Source: Mucilaginibacter boryungensis (GTDB taxonomy: Bacteria > Bacteroidota > Bacteroidia > Sphingobacteriales > Sphingobacteriaceae). From it: a DNA stretch of 64,000 bases. The stretch spans positions 558,001 through 622,000 of the forward strand of contig NZ_JADFFM010000002.1 of the NCBI RefSeq assembly GCF_015221995.1. The letters are read 5' to 3'. Below, in pieces: positions 44,240-53,790 of this stretch (its first letter is position 1; every line of letters begins with the position of its first letter). A model generated the notes under the pieces. It did no database searches. It was given only the letters and a program-made list of their open reading frames with translations, and had not been told where the DNA came from. The position numbers and the translations under genes are program-made.

Positions 44240-44483
44240 GGTACAATGAGGTTACCCGCCATCTTACAAAAACCAAACCCAATATATTCGCGACAAAACG
44301 GTAGAGATTGCTAATGAAGTATTAAAAATCACGGAGAATGAAGAAGAGGCAATTGCTACCGTCTTAAACAGGCCAGGTGACATTTCACCAAAGAAAAGAA
44401 AAATAAGCTCTATGGATATCCAAGAGGTAGATAGTAGCTCGGGATGCACATTATTCCTATATTCTCAAGCGCTGTTATTTTAA
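44240..44483 (+). pseudogene. Frameshifted YdaT-like small protein
   Basis: PWYNE and, in the next frame, GYPPSYKNQTQYIRDKTVEI with ANEVLKITENEEEAIATVL together resemble short YdaT-like proteins (MPW-x-x-x-x-YP-x-S-x-K-N-x-x-x-x-VRxKAIEIANxLL). The two pieces are in different frames and the start position reads CTG, so the gene is dead. Its end overlaps the 3' end of the GT2 gene. Confidence 0.5.
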
Positions 44484-47453
44484 TGGTATATTAAGCGTTG
44501 AAATATCAGATGTTACATTATTGCCCCGCACAGCGATCAAGTACAATCTATGTGTATATATATTTTGCGGCATGGTTACATTAATAAAAGGCCCTGTCCC
44601 TAACAAAGTCATTGCAAAACCATTTCCTAAAGTATCAGTTTTTATAAGATACCATTCAAACGTTAGTTCGGTTTTGGTATTATAGGCCAAATTCCATTTA
44701 TTATTAAGGTACACCAGCGCGTTATAAGTAAGTCCTCTGTGGGCCAGCGGTGTTAAAGCCGGCTTCAGTATCTTTACCGGTGGAAGGCTATTAGCAGGGA
44801 TAGCACCGTGCCATTTTTCGCTAATCTGATTCAAAGATGGCTTATTACGGCCGTATACATCTTTCAATCCATCAAATGTAACAATGGACGCAGCCTCCTG
44901 ATCTTGCCAATGGGCATAAAACACGCCGCCTGCTGGCGGTGTGCCACCATCCTTTAATACTGCTGGATCTAAACTGCTAAAAAAATAAGGGACATTCAGT
45001 TTATCTGTTATATTTTGAAATGCCTTGCTATCATGAATGACCAATCCGAAAGCATCAATTGCAGGTATTTGTTTGTGCAGTAAATTAGCTGTTAGGTTAA
45101 GGGTAGATGAGGCGGTAACATCAACAGTAATTTTTCGGTGGCTATCAATCTGTTTAATTTCATTTACCACTCGTTTCAGCCATTTGATGAAATTGTTTTG
45201 TGCATAATATAACTGTGGCGCGCTATAGTAATTTGTTAATTGCTGCAACGTACTGTTACCTAAATTCCAGTTAGTTATAACCTCGTTATTTTTGTTTTTT
45301 CTAACTGTTTTTAGAATACTTTTTTTCAGCGATTTAAGATTATCGGTATTGTGTATAAAATCCGCAGGACCTGGTATCCAAAAGCTATAACTGATATTTA
45401 AATTATGTTGTTCGGCTGCATAAAAAATAGACCCATCGTAAATATTAGGGCCGTATATTTTAACTTCATTTATTCCCGCCAGTTTCATTTCGCCAAAATC
45501 ACTAATGATATCCTTTTTGGTAAGCGGACGAATATTTTTATACCAATAACTTCCTTTTGTATAAATAACCCCTTTTGTTGCCAGGGTATAAGTTGGCTGT
45601 GGGATTAAGCTGGCGTAGCTATTCAAACTATCTTTTGAGGACACAACCGTTTTATCCTCCTTTTCCCATACTTTGTGTTCCTCTACTATAGCAAAAAGAC
45701 CTGCTGTATCTTTTTGATTCATACCGACCAACGGCTTCTTATCATTTGTCTTACCCCATTTCAAGTGGTTCAAATAAGACGAGGTTGTTAAATCCCGGTC
45801 TTCGGATGGCTTTGTTGATATATATATGGTGAAACACAGCGCAAATGCACTCAATAATAAACTGACGGGTCTAATAATGGCGTAAACCTGCCTTCTGAAC
45901 AGCCAAAAACGGCCTTTAGCATTTTTTACATGTTTAATTGTTTGATTCAAATATGAGTGATATGTTAACCCTGCCCGGAATTTTAATTCTGAACTGGCTA
46001 TAAGCATAAACACCATAAACAAACAATTTAAGCCGACAAACCCCGCCATAAAAATAGTATATGGGTTCCAGTCGTTTATCAAACCATAAATAATAGCTGT
46101 GATAGAAATTAAGAGAACAATAACGTTAGGCAGGTTGATTTTGAAATTCTTTTCGTCTTTTATTTCTTTTGGTGTTGGAATGTATGGTACATCTTTCCGT
46201 ATAAAAGTATAAATGACACCTAATATAAATATCCACCAGGTACCTATAAATAATAATCCGCCTATTACATGAAAACCCTCTTCATTGTTTTTCATAACCC
46301 AGCGTTGTGCATAATGTCTTATTAATATAACCGACGTTATAAAAGGGGTGCTAACCACTACAAAGGCCAAAAAATCCATTTGTAAAGGAAAAAGATCGGT
46401 TACTAATGAAATTGCTGGAACCAGGAAATTGATTAGAAATATAAACCCTGATAAATAAAATAGTGGCAGTAAGCTGTAGTGTAATTTTTGCCGCCAGGTA
46501 AATTTTTTAAAAAGTTTAAAATAAGTAGTTACAAATAGTTCGAAAACACCTCGCGACCATTTAAGCTGTTGCTTATAATAGGCGCTTAACGTGGCCGGAA
46601 CTAAACCCTGTGTTAAAATTTTTGGCACGTAAACCGACTTCCATTGGCGCGCTTGTAACTGCATGGAAGTATGCATGTCTTCGGCCAGGCCAGGGGCATA
46701 TCCTCCAATTGATTCAAGTGCGCTGCGGCGAAAAGTACAATTAGCGCCGATAGCCTGTACCGTATTATAACTATTCATGCACATCATCATTGGACCATAA
46801 AACTGATATGTTTGCTGCGCTGCCCCTTTAGCTATCCAACTGGTATGCTGGTTGTAATACGCCTGCACTATCTGTACATACCCAATTTCCGGATTATCGA
46901 AATGCGAGATAATAGCGTCGAAAAACTCGGGGACTGGAATATGATCGGGATCTAATATTAAACACAGCTCGCCCGACGACTGGCGTAATGCATTATTAAT
47001 GTTACCTGCCTTTGCATTAATTTTATCGGTGCGTGTGATGTGGTGTATACCTAATTTTTCACATACCGATCTGAGATAAGGGTCATTAGCTTCGTCACAC
47101 AAATAAGTTTCGTGCGGATAAGTAATAGCCTGTATTGCATTAAGCGTTTCTAATATCATCTCATAAGGTTCGCCTGCACAAAATGTTGTAAAAACATCAA
47201 CTGTATATTGTTTGGTAACAGGTGGCGTAACCGGAATGCTAATAGACCAATAGTGGTACCATTCAAAAATAATTTTAATAAAAGCAAATATGAATGTTAA
47301 CAGCAACAACACATAAAGCGGCTTAAAACCAATAACATCCTTATTAAGCAATGCATTCATAAAAAAGGCAATGCTGGCCAATCCTATTATAATCATTACT
47401 CGCAGAGTTATGCGATGCTTACCCGATGGGGGCTGTATAGGTTTAGTAATCAT
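44475..47453 (-). CDS. Cellulose-synthase-like GT2 fused to a TIM-barrel-like domain
   Basis: A 992-residue membrane protein. Two helices (18-36, 45-64) precede a processive GT2 domain: Asp120 (CDEANDPYL), DPD at 168-170, ED at 258-259 and QQLKW at 295-299 (QxxRW with Lys for Arg). Hydrophobic helices then occur at about 325-350, 361-380, 398-418, 443-460, 464-486 and 527-545. RKDVPYIPTPK (419-429) stands where cellulose synthases have the FxVTxK gating loop. Residues 630-890 resemble the barrel of the neighbouring glycosidase lipoprotein, but NWNLGNS replaces CWCLGNE and no Glu matches its nucleophile. A beta-sandwich (LTFEWYLI) ends the protein, as in the neighbour. No PilZ domain is present. 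It overlaps the lipoprotein gene by ATGA. Confidence 0.85.
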   Translation of the reverse strand: MITKPIQPPSGKHRITLRVMIIIGLASIAFFMNALLNKDVIGFKPLYVLLLLTFIFAFIKIIFEWYHYWSISIPVTPPVTKQYTVDVFTTFCAGEPYEMILETLNAIQAITYPHETYLCDEANDPYLRSVCEKLGIHHITRTDKINAKAGNINNALRQSSGELCLILDPDHIPVPEFFDAIISHFDNPEIGYVQIVQAYYNQHTSWIAKGAAQQTYQFYGPMMMCMNSYNTVQAIGANCTFRRSALESIGGYAPGLAEDMHTSMQLQARQWKSVYVPKILTQGLVPATLSAYYKQQLKWSRGVFELFVTTYFKLFKKFTWRQKLHYSLLPLFYLSGFIFLINFLVPAISLVTDLFPLQMDFLAFVVVSTPFITSVILIRHYAQRWVMKNNEEGFHVIGGLLFIGTWWIFILGVIYTFIRKDVPYIPTPKEIKDEKNFKINLPNVIVLLISITAIIYGLINDWNPYTIFMAGFVGLNCLFMVFMLIASSELKFRAGLTYHSYLNQTIKHVKNAKGRFWLFRRQVYAIIRPVSLLLSAFALCFTIYISTKPSEDRDLTTSSYLNHLKWGKTNDKKPLVGMNQKDTAGLFAIVEEHKVWEKEDKTVVSSKDSLNSYASLIPQPTYTLATKGVIYTKGSYWYKNIRPLTKKDIISDFGEMKLAGINEVKIYGPNIYDGSIFYAAEQHNLNISYSFWIPGPADFIHNTDNLKSLKKSILKTVRKNKNNEVITNWNLGNSTLQQLTNYYSAPQLYYAQNNFIKWLKRVVNEIKQIDSHRKITVDVTASSTLNLTANLLHKQIPAIDAFGLVIHDSKAFQNITDKLNVPYFFSSLDPAVLKDGGTPPAGGVFYAHWQDQEAASIVTFDGLKDVYGRNKPSLNQISEKWHGAIPANSLPPVKILKPALTPLAHRGLTYNALVYLNNKWNLAYNTKTELTFEWYLIKTDTLGNGFAMTLLGTGPFINVTMPQNIYTHRLYLIAVRGNNVTSDISTLNIPLK

Positions 47454-48754
47454 GGATTGGCAAGCACGTAAAATGGAGTGTTGCAGGTAGCAACATAACC
47501 CTGTTTATTGTACACAAAAGCTAATAGGCGGTAAGGGCCTTCGGTATTGGGTGCTTTAAACTTTATACCTGTACCGTTAATCTCAACTATAGCATGTTCA
47601 ATAGTCTTTGGCTCTTTTGCACTAAATATGTTATTAGGGCTAAACCAGTCTTCGGCAATTAACTGCCATTTAAACGTTAGACCCTTTTCGGGTTTATCTA
47701 AATGAACGATAGCTTGAGTTATACTATCAGGCTTTAAAAAAATATTGTCGGGCCCGTCTTTACCATTAATCAACATGTATTTAACAGCAGGTGCATGGTA
47801 AGTTGCTTGTTTACCTGTCCAAATATATTGCATAGTATTAACCGCTTCAGTTTTTGTACCGTTTTTATCAAACATACTAAACCAGGTGGGGGTCAGTTCT
47901 TGCTTTTGGCCCCAGTAAAAAACCATTTCCCCTAAAAATCCTGGGTTGTTTACCGGCATAAATTTTTGATATATTGATAAATACTGGTCTGCCTTTTCAG
48001 TGCTGTTATACTCAATTTTTGCAGCCCATGCGTTTTGCTTGTCCTTTCTCCATGGTCCTTCTATCCCCCACTCAGTAATTAAAAATGGGCCATTCCACAA
48101 CCATTTAAAATCGTCTAAATCTTTAGCCAATGTATGGATCGAACCAAATATGTTAAAAGAAATGAAATCAACATTTGTACGTAATTTAATATTGGCAATA
48201 TTTTTACGTCTAAACGTCATGATAGTTGTAGTAACAGGGTGATCCGGGTCATCCCGGTGGATCATATCCACAATGCTATTAAACGCTTTGTAAAACCTAT
48301 TGAAATTCGGCTTCCATGGGAACGCTATCTCGTTACCTAAACACCAGCATAACAAAGCAGGGTGATTTTTGAACTTATTAACCGTCTGGGTGATTTTTTT
48401 AAAGCTCGCATTAACCTTGACGTCATTATTATAAAAAATATCCATGTTGTCATTAAGCGGTAAAGGTATTCCAACTATAACCGCCAAATGATTGGCTTTT
48501 GCCGAATCCAAAACTTTAGTTAATTGCAAAGTATCCCATACCCGTATGGTATTGCCACCAATTTCGTGTAACTCTTTTAAATGGGTATACCCCGCTCCGC
48601 CTTTAATTATAAAAGGCTTTCCATTGCGATACAAAGTATATTTTCCATTTTCCTTTTTAATTTCAACTGCTTTTATTTTTCCGGTATTGGTTTTAGTAGA
48701 ATTGCAGGAGATAAAAGAAAGCCAAAAGCCAATAAGCAGCACAGTTCCTTTCAT
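47450..48754 (-). CDS. Glycosidase lipoprotein (GH2/GH5-like TIM barrel)
   Basis: A 434-residue lipoprotein: the signal MKGTVLLIGFWLSFIS is followed by Cys as lipobox. The barrel begins RNGKPFIIKGGAGYTHLKEL. The acid/base Glu is in CWCLGNEIAFPW (Glu142 from ATG 48754) and the nucleophile Glu in PFLITEWGIEGPW (Glu228), the clan GH-A arrangement. A C-terminal sandwich (GLTFKWQLIAEDWF) parallels the one in the GT2 fusion. It could trim or release the glucan made by the GT2, as BcsZ does for cellulose. The longer start at 48766 is possible. It is coupled to the GT2 gene. Confidence 0.82.
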   Translation of the reverse strand: MKGTVLLIGFWLSFISCNSTKTNTGKIKAVEIKKENGKYTLYRNGKPFIIKGGAGYTHLKELHEIGGNTIRVWDTLQLTKVLDSAKANHLAVIVGIPLPLNDNMDIFYNNDVKVNASFKKITQTVNKFKNHPALLCWCLGNEIAFPWKPNFNRFYKAFNSIVDMIHRDDPDHPVTTTIMTFRRKNIANIKLRTNVDFISFNIFGSIHTLAKDLDDFKWLWNGPFLITEWGIEGPWRKDKQNAWAAKIEYNSTEKADQYLSIYQKFMPVNNPGFLGEMVFYWGQKQELTPTWFSMFDKNGTKTEAVNTMQYIWTGKQATYHAPAVKYMLINGKDGPDNIFLKPDSITQAIVHLDKPEKGLTFKWQLIAEDWFSPNNIFSAKEPKTIEHAIVEINGTGIKFKAPNTEGPYRLLAFVYNKQGYVATCNTPFYVLANP

Positions 48755-48907
48755 GTAAGAAGACATATGTAAGTTATTTCAATTTTGCGTTATTAACTTA
48801 AAGCAGTTGTTATTCGCATCATTCAATTAACAATGGCAAATATCAATGATGATGGTCACTTACAGTAATATTACAGGCGTTATTTATCATATTATGCCAT
48901 AAATGCA

Positions 48908-48942
48908 AATAGCCTCTCTAAAAAAATTAGAGAGGCTATTTT
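48908..48942 (-). terminator. Terminator behind tRNA-Lys
   Basis: AATAGCCTCTCTAA pairs with TTAGAGAGGCTATT with a T-rich loop and tail on the minus strand. Confidence 0.75.
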
Positions 48943-48943
48943 G

Positions 48944-49016
48944 TGATCCCGCTGGGACTCGAACCCAGGACCCCAACATTAAAAGTGTTATGCTCTACCG
49001 GCTGAGCTACGGAATC
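48944..49016 (-). tRNA. tRNA-Lys(TTT)
   Basis: A 73-nt cloverleaf. Acceptor GATTCCG/CGGGATC (one G-U), D arm GCTC-GAGC, anticodon stem TAACA/TGTTG with loop CTTTTAA (anticodon TTT), T arm CTGGG-TTCGAGT-CCCAG, discriminator A. CCA is not encoded. Confidence 0.96.
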
Positions 49017-49057
49017 ATCACTTTTTAAAACGTTTAACCGTTTTGTTTAGAGTGGTG

Positions 49058-49088
49058 CAAATATAGGACTATTACATTTTGCCTGCAA
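49058..49088 (-). promoter_or_regulatory. Promoter of tRNA-Lys
   Basis: On the minus strand TTG (49088-49086), 20 bases, TATATTTG (49065-49058). The tRNA begins about 40 bases downstream. The rest of the 350-base gap up to 49366 is AT-rich with no gene seen. Confidence 0.65.
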
Positions 49089-49366
49089 GGCTTTTTTAAT
49101 TTTATTTTTAAGGCATTTTTAAGCACTTCATTTCCAATAAGCTACAACCTTAAATTGACATTTTGCCCTCTGTTATTAATAAAACCTGTTCTTTTTTAGC
49201 TTTTGCGGTAGCTATAATTCATATATTATTTGCGGACAAGTGCAGCAAGTAATGTTACCGCCTTCAAGGCAAATCAATAAGATAGTGTCTAAAATGAGTA
49301 AAATCGGTATAGGTTACATGCGCTTTGCGGCATTAACTTTAATCGGAATTACTTGATCATCTCTTT

Positions 49367-52291
49367 ATGCCTTTTAAAATCATATGCATTGTTATTTTAT
49401 TATGCTGCGTTAATTTATTATATGGAGCAGATACAGTAACAAATAGATCTATAAGCCCGCTTCCAACTACTGGCCGCAGCATTTGGGTAAAAAATCTTGC
49501 TGGCAACTGGCTTTTTAACCCTGCACCCGAACCAGGGTTTGAAAAAGAGTCATCGTGGACAAACTCATCGTGGAAACAAATCCGTGTTCCCGGCGAGTGG
49601 GTAATGCAAGGATTTAAAGTCACTAAAAACACATGGGCAGGATATGCATCAAAATGGATCATTCCTGATGAATGGACGGGGCGGCGAATTAAGCTACGTT
49701 GCGATGGTATATATAGCGAATCCCAGGTGTATGTTAATGGCAGGTTAGCAACATCACATATAGGTGGGTTTACACCTTTTGAAATTGATATCACCGATTT
49801 TTTAGGTGAAAATCATAATTTGCAGCTGGCTATCAAAGTTAAAAATGAAGGCTTTGCGGATAGTACTTCTGCAGCAAGTAGTTACGCAGTACATGCACTG
49901 GGTGGCATTACACGCAAAATACAGTTGATTGCGTTACCGCCGGTCAATATAGGTGAATTTCAGGCGGACACTAAATTTGACAGAAACTATGATAACGCCA
50001 TCCTTACTACAAAATTTACTTTAAAAAATGAAGGCAAGCAGCCAGTTAAGCCAACTTTGCTATTTGAACTTGTTAATAATAAAACCCATGGCACAGTATA
50101 TACCAGGCAAATACTAATCCATGATCCTATCCAACCGGCTTCAGTCCTATTCTCATCTTATCAGTTTGATATACCCCACCCTGCTAAGTGGGATAGTGAA
50201 CATCCCAATCTTTACACCTGTAATGTTAAGTTGCTGATTGAGGGACAGGTTGAAGAAAGCACTGAACTTAAAATAGGCTTCAGGCAAATTGAATTGCGGG
50301 GCAATCAATTATTTGTGAATAATAACCCGATTAAATTACGGGGTGTTTGTCATCATGATATTATGCCATTGAACGGCCGGGTAGTTACAGCGACGCAATG
50401 TGTGGAGGATGTTAAAATTTTTGCGCATGGCAATGTAAATTATATACGAACTTCACATTATCCTCCTCCGGAGGAATTGGTACAGGCCTGCGATAGCATA
50501 GGCATGTTTTTAGAAATCGAGGCTCCGTTTTGCTGGGCAGAAAGGGCTGCGGTCCCTCCAAGCCTCTATCAACAAATATTGGTAAACCAAACGCTTGATA
50601 TGGTTGATTTTTTCAAGTCGCACCCTTCGGTTTTAATTTGGTCGATGGGAAATGAAAGTAAAAAATATGTCGAGTACTTTAAAAAGACAAGTGAACTTGT
50701 TAAACAAGCAGACCCGTCCCGCCCAAGAAATTTTAGCCAATACGAACCTAATGGTGACAATGGTGAACTGGAAATTGGTAACCAGCATTATCCCGGCCCT
50801 GACGGCATAGGTAAATATAAAAATTCTGCCAGGCCAATTATATTTGATGAATACTGCCATCTTAACGCATATAACAGATACGAATTAGCTACCGACCCCG
50901 GCTTACGCGATGCCTGGGGCATTGGTATGGCAGATATGTGGGAAAGGATGTACGCATCGCGCGGAATATTAGGTGGTGCATTATGGGCCGGTATTGATGA
51001 CACCTTTATATTGCCAGACAGCACGGTGGTTGGCTTTGGGTCCTGGGGAGTAATTGATGCCTGGCGGCGTTTGAAACCGGAGTACTGGCATATGAAGAAA
51101 GCTTATTCGCCTGTTAAAATAAAACCGTACGGGAACTGGCAAAATGGCTATGTAAAGTACGTTGTACAGAACCGGCATTGCTTCACAAACTTAAACGAGT
51201 GTGAATTAAGATGGAACCTTGGTGTAGCCAGTGGAATATTGAAACCGGATATTGCCCCGGGAAAATCTGATACGATAAAGGTTTTTTGCACAAAACCCAC
51301 GGCCGACCAAAAGCTAAAACTGGAAGTAATCGATGCCAGGCACATGCTAATCGACGAATATCTATTCGATAATATCGTTCCAGTGTTTAATAAGCAAATT
51401 GCGAAACAAGTTGCCAGTAATAAAATAAACTGGCGTTATGAAACAAAAAATGATTTGGTAAGGGCTACGGCTGGGAAAATACATATAGTATTGAATAACA
51501 GCAGCCTGCCTGGGCTGCAGATGTATGCAAACCACATGCAAATTATTAATGATTTTGGCCAGTTAATGATACTTCCGCTTAATCCCGAGGGCGATGGCGT
51601 GCAAATGCGGGGTAAGCGAAAAGACTTTTCACCTTACAACCATACGGCGGACAATCATATAATTACTAAAATAACGTATCAAACACAACTACAAATGTTT
51701 ACCATACAGGTTTGGGACCAGTATGATGAGGCAACAGGAACAACTACTTACCGATTTAATACCAACGGAAGTGTGGAGGTACAATATCATTATACCTTAA
51801 CTAAAAATATAAACCCAAGGCAATGGGGAATGGTCTTCAAACTGCCCGCTGATTTTTCTGTGATGAGTTGGGTTCGGGAAGGGCTATGGAATTATTACCC
51901 GAAAGACCATATAGGTCGTTTAAGTGGTACAGTGTATGTTTCAAATGCTCAGCCATTTTCCGGCCCGGCCGGGCCTCTGCATCAACCTTTAGCGTCGTGG
52001 TCGGCAGATCAAAACAGTTTAGGTACCAACGATTTCCGGTCGACAAAAATGAATATAAAAAAACTGGCCCTTGAAAGCAAATTCGGTAAACTTGTCTTGA
52101 CTTCAGACGGCTCTCAGCATTCGCGGTGCTGGTTGGGCACTGATAAAAACATTCGGTTATTGCTTGCCGGTTACAGCAATCTTGGAGCAGAGAGCTTCTT
52201 TCACAGTCAGGCTGCCGAATTTGAATATCCACTACATGCGGGTAGTATTATAGAGAATAAAATAACCTTTAAAATTTCTGCAGACAAATAA
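49367..52291 (+). CDS. Glycoside hydrolase family 2 (beta-galactosidase-like)
   Basis: A 974-residue secreted enzyme. The signal is MPFKIICIVILLCCVNLLYG. The sugar-binding jelly roll (about 40-190) contains KLRCDGIYSESQVYVNGRLA. An Ig-like domain spans 195-300. The barrel starts near 305 with KLRGVCHHDIMPLNGRVV; NYIRTSHYPPPEELVQACDS, the acid/base Glu430 (IWSMGNES) and the nucleophile Glu495 (IIFDEYCH) are all present. The C-terminus (from about 700) is a beta-galactosidase small-chain-like domain. It probably removes terminal beta-galactose or related sugars. It is divergent from tRNA-Lys and not in the GT2 operon. Confidence 0.9.
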   Translation: MPFKIICIVILLCCVNLLYGADTVTNRSISPLPTTGRSIWVKNLAGNWLFNPAPEPGFEKESSWTNSSWKQIRVPGEWVMQGFKVTKNTWAGYASKWIIPDEWTGRRIKLRCDGIYSESQVYVNGRLATSHIGGFTPFEIDITDFLGENHNLQLAIKVKNEGFADSTSAASSYAVHALGGITRKIQLIALPPVNIGEFQADTKFDRNYDNAILTTKFTLKNEGKQPVKPTLLFELVNNKTHGTVYTRQILIHDPIQPASVLFSSYQFDIPHPAKWDSEHPNLYTCNVKLLIEGQVEESTELKIGFRQIELRGNQLFVNNNPIKLRGVCHHDIMPLNGRVVTATQCVEDVKIFAHGNVNYIRTSHYPPPEELVQACDSIGMFLEIEAPFCWAERAAVPPSLYQQILVNQTLDMVDFFKSHPSVLIWSMGNESKKYVEYFKKTSELVKQADPSRPRNFSQYEPNGDNGELEIGNQHYPGPDGIGKYKNSARPIIFDEYCHLNAYNRYELATDPGLRDAWGIGMADMWERMYASRGILGGALWAGIDDTFILPDSTVVGFGSWGVIDAWRRLKPEYWHMKKAYSPVKIKPYGNWQNGYVKYVVQNRHCFTNLNECELRWNLGVASGILKPDIAPGKSDTIKVFCTKPTADQKLKLEVIDARHMLIDEYLFDNIVPVFNKQIAKQVASNKINWRYETKNDLVRATAGKIHIVLNNSSLPGLQMYANHMQIINDFGQLMILPLNPEGDGVQMRGKRKDFSPYNHTADNHIITKITYQTQLQMFTIQVWDQYDEATGTTTYRFNTNGSVEVQYHYTLTKNINPRQWGMVFKLPADFSVMSWVREGLWNYYPKDHIGRLSGTVYVSNAQPFSGPAGPLHQPLASWSADQNSLGTNDFRSTKMNIKKLALESKFGKLVLTSDGSQHSRCWLGTDKNIRLLLAGYSNLGAESFFHSQAAEFEYPLHAGSIIENKITFKISADK

Positions 52292-52303
52292 CTGCTAATT
52301 TCA

Positions 52304-53026
52304 TTACTTATTATTCTTCAACGCATTCTGATATTCGTCCAGGCTTTTCTGAAGAGAGAAGCCTTTTTTATGGATACAATCGCAAAAAACGTTACAGGCG
52401 TTGGGGTTTTTATCGCTGTTACATTGTTGTTTACAATCGGCAATATTATTGCGCGGCATAATATGATATATATGGGTAAGCACCAGCACTAAAACAATAA
52501 CAGTTGTAACAACAGCAGCAAAAAATTTTACAGGGAACTTATTACTGATCTGCCCCTCGCCTTCGATATGTTTATTAATTGTAGCTGGTTTAATAGGCAG
52601 GATATATTTTAGCCTATCATAATACCAGCATAAGAGAAACAAATTGGATAATACCATTAAAGGTGAGGAAAGTAATGATCCTTCAAAACGTACCGCAAGT
52701 GATAAAACACAGATATTTAATATAATAGGAAAATAAAGCAAAGCTCCAAGTAACGCCGTGCGGGGTATCAGCAGCAAAATGGCTGCCGCTATCTGGGCAA
52801 TGCCAATAAATGTGTAGTAATAACCTGTTTGGTGAAGGGCGTCCAGATAATGCCCCATTGGGTGGTTAACGGATAAGCCACTGGCAAACCGCTCTCCAAC
52901 AATTTTCACCATGCCTGCAATTAAGAATCCGGCGGCCAATGCTACGCGATTAAAAACAGCAAAATATCGTATCCAACTATTCTGCTTTATCTGGGAATGT
53001 ATGCTGTCAAGTGTAGAAATATTCAT
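52304..53026 (-). CDS. DoxX-like membrane protein with Cys-rich tail
   Basis: A 240-residue protein with six hydrophobic helices. AGFLIAGMVKIVGERFASGL and GYYYTFIGIAQIAAAILLLI match DoxX/MauE-type proteins. An extra helix (AAVVTTVIVLVLVLTHIYHI) is followed by a Cys-rich end (DCKQQCNSDKNPNACNVFCD). DoxX relatives act in membrane redox or sulfur chemistry. ATG 53026 is favoured over a start 28 codons upstream that adds non-conserved residues. It converges on the GH2 gene. Confidence 0.75.
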   Translation of the reverse strand: MNISTLDSIHSQIKQNSWIRYFAVFNRVALAAGFLIAGMVKIVGERFASGLSVNHPMGHYLDALHQTGYYYTFIGIAQIAAAILLLIPRTALLGALLYFPIILNICVLSLAVRFEGSLLSSPLMVLSNLFLLCWYYDRLKYILPIKPATINKHIEGEGQISNKFPVKFFAAVVTTVIVLVLVLTHIYHIMPRNNIADCKQQCNSDKNPNACNVFCDCIHKKGFSLQKSLDEYQNALKNNK

Positions 53027-53220
53027 AAACAAAAAGAATAAAAGTACTTTGTTATACAAAGTTACTGTTTTTAAATTAACTTCAAACGGTAATTTATAAT
53101 TTGGAAGCATTTGTTAATCAGGCAGATCAACGTCTCAATAAGTCTTTACGCAGTTAGAGTAACAAAAATGATTTGGTAGCTAATAGATGCTAATAAAGTC
53201 CACTGACAAGAAATATCAAA

Positions 53221-53643
53221 CTAATACGGGATAGGCTCAACCACGGCTTTGGCGATGGCAGTAGCTCCATTTTCCGCGGGAACTACGATTGCTTTTCCAT
53301 CGGCATACAATTTGCCCCAGCTGCATAAACTGTCTAAAATGGGAACCAGGTCAACCCCTTTGTTGGTTAATATATATTTTATACCCGTCGGAACCGTATT
53401 TGGGATTTCTCTTTTTACCAAAATTGCGTGGGTTTCCAATTCCTTTAGCTGCCTTGCTAAGACCGTCTCAGAAATATTGGGCAGTTTTTGTTGTAACAGA
53501 TGAAATCTATCATTTCCCTGGGAAATGTAATAAACTATCTGTCCCTTCCAACGTCCGCTGATCATACTGATAGCTGAATTACGCTCACAAAGTTCAAATA
53601 ATGACTGTTCATTAGCATAATCGGTAGATTCTTTTTTCCTCAT
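53221..53643 (-). CDS. HxlR-family transcription regulator
   Basis: A 140-residue winged-helix protein. SLFELCERNSAISMISGRWK, then the HxlR core RFHLLQQKLPNISETVLARQ and LKELETHAILVKRE. HxlR regulators respond to electrophiles, redox or small molecules and usually control a neighbouring divergent gene. That gene here is the reductase at 53791. ATG 53643 is favoured; a longer start exists 8 codons upstream. Confidence 0.9.
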   Translation of the reverse strand: MRKKESTDYANEQSLFELCERNSAISMISGRWKGQIVYYISQGNDRFHLLQQKLPNISETVLARQLKELETHAILVKREIPNTVPTGIKYILTNKGVDLVPILDSLCSWGKLYADGKAIVVPAENGATAIAKAVVEPIPY

Positions 53644-53679
53644 AATTGCAAATTTGATCACTAACAATTTTGTCAGTTA

Positions 53680-53694
53680 TTGCATTGGATGCAA
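53680..53694. promoter_or_regulatory. Candidate HxlR operator
   Basis: TTGCATTGGATGCAA is a perfect 6-bp inverted repeat with a 3-base centre, in the 147-base space between the HxlR gene and the reductase. Position and symmetry suggest autoregulation; binding is not proven. Confidence 0.45.
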
Positions 53695-53790
53695 AATGGT
53701 CTCAATTTTACCTATTATCTGATAACATTCAGTTTAACAAAAGGTGTTGAATTTACAACGTCAATTTACTAAACTATAATAATAACAACA

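Noticed and set aside
51837..52232. 131-codon minus-strand ORF inside the GH2 gene
   Set aside because: Shadow; Ser/Arg-rich with no protein-like pattern.
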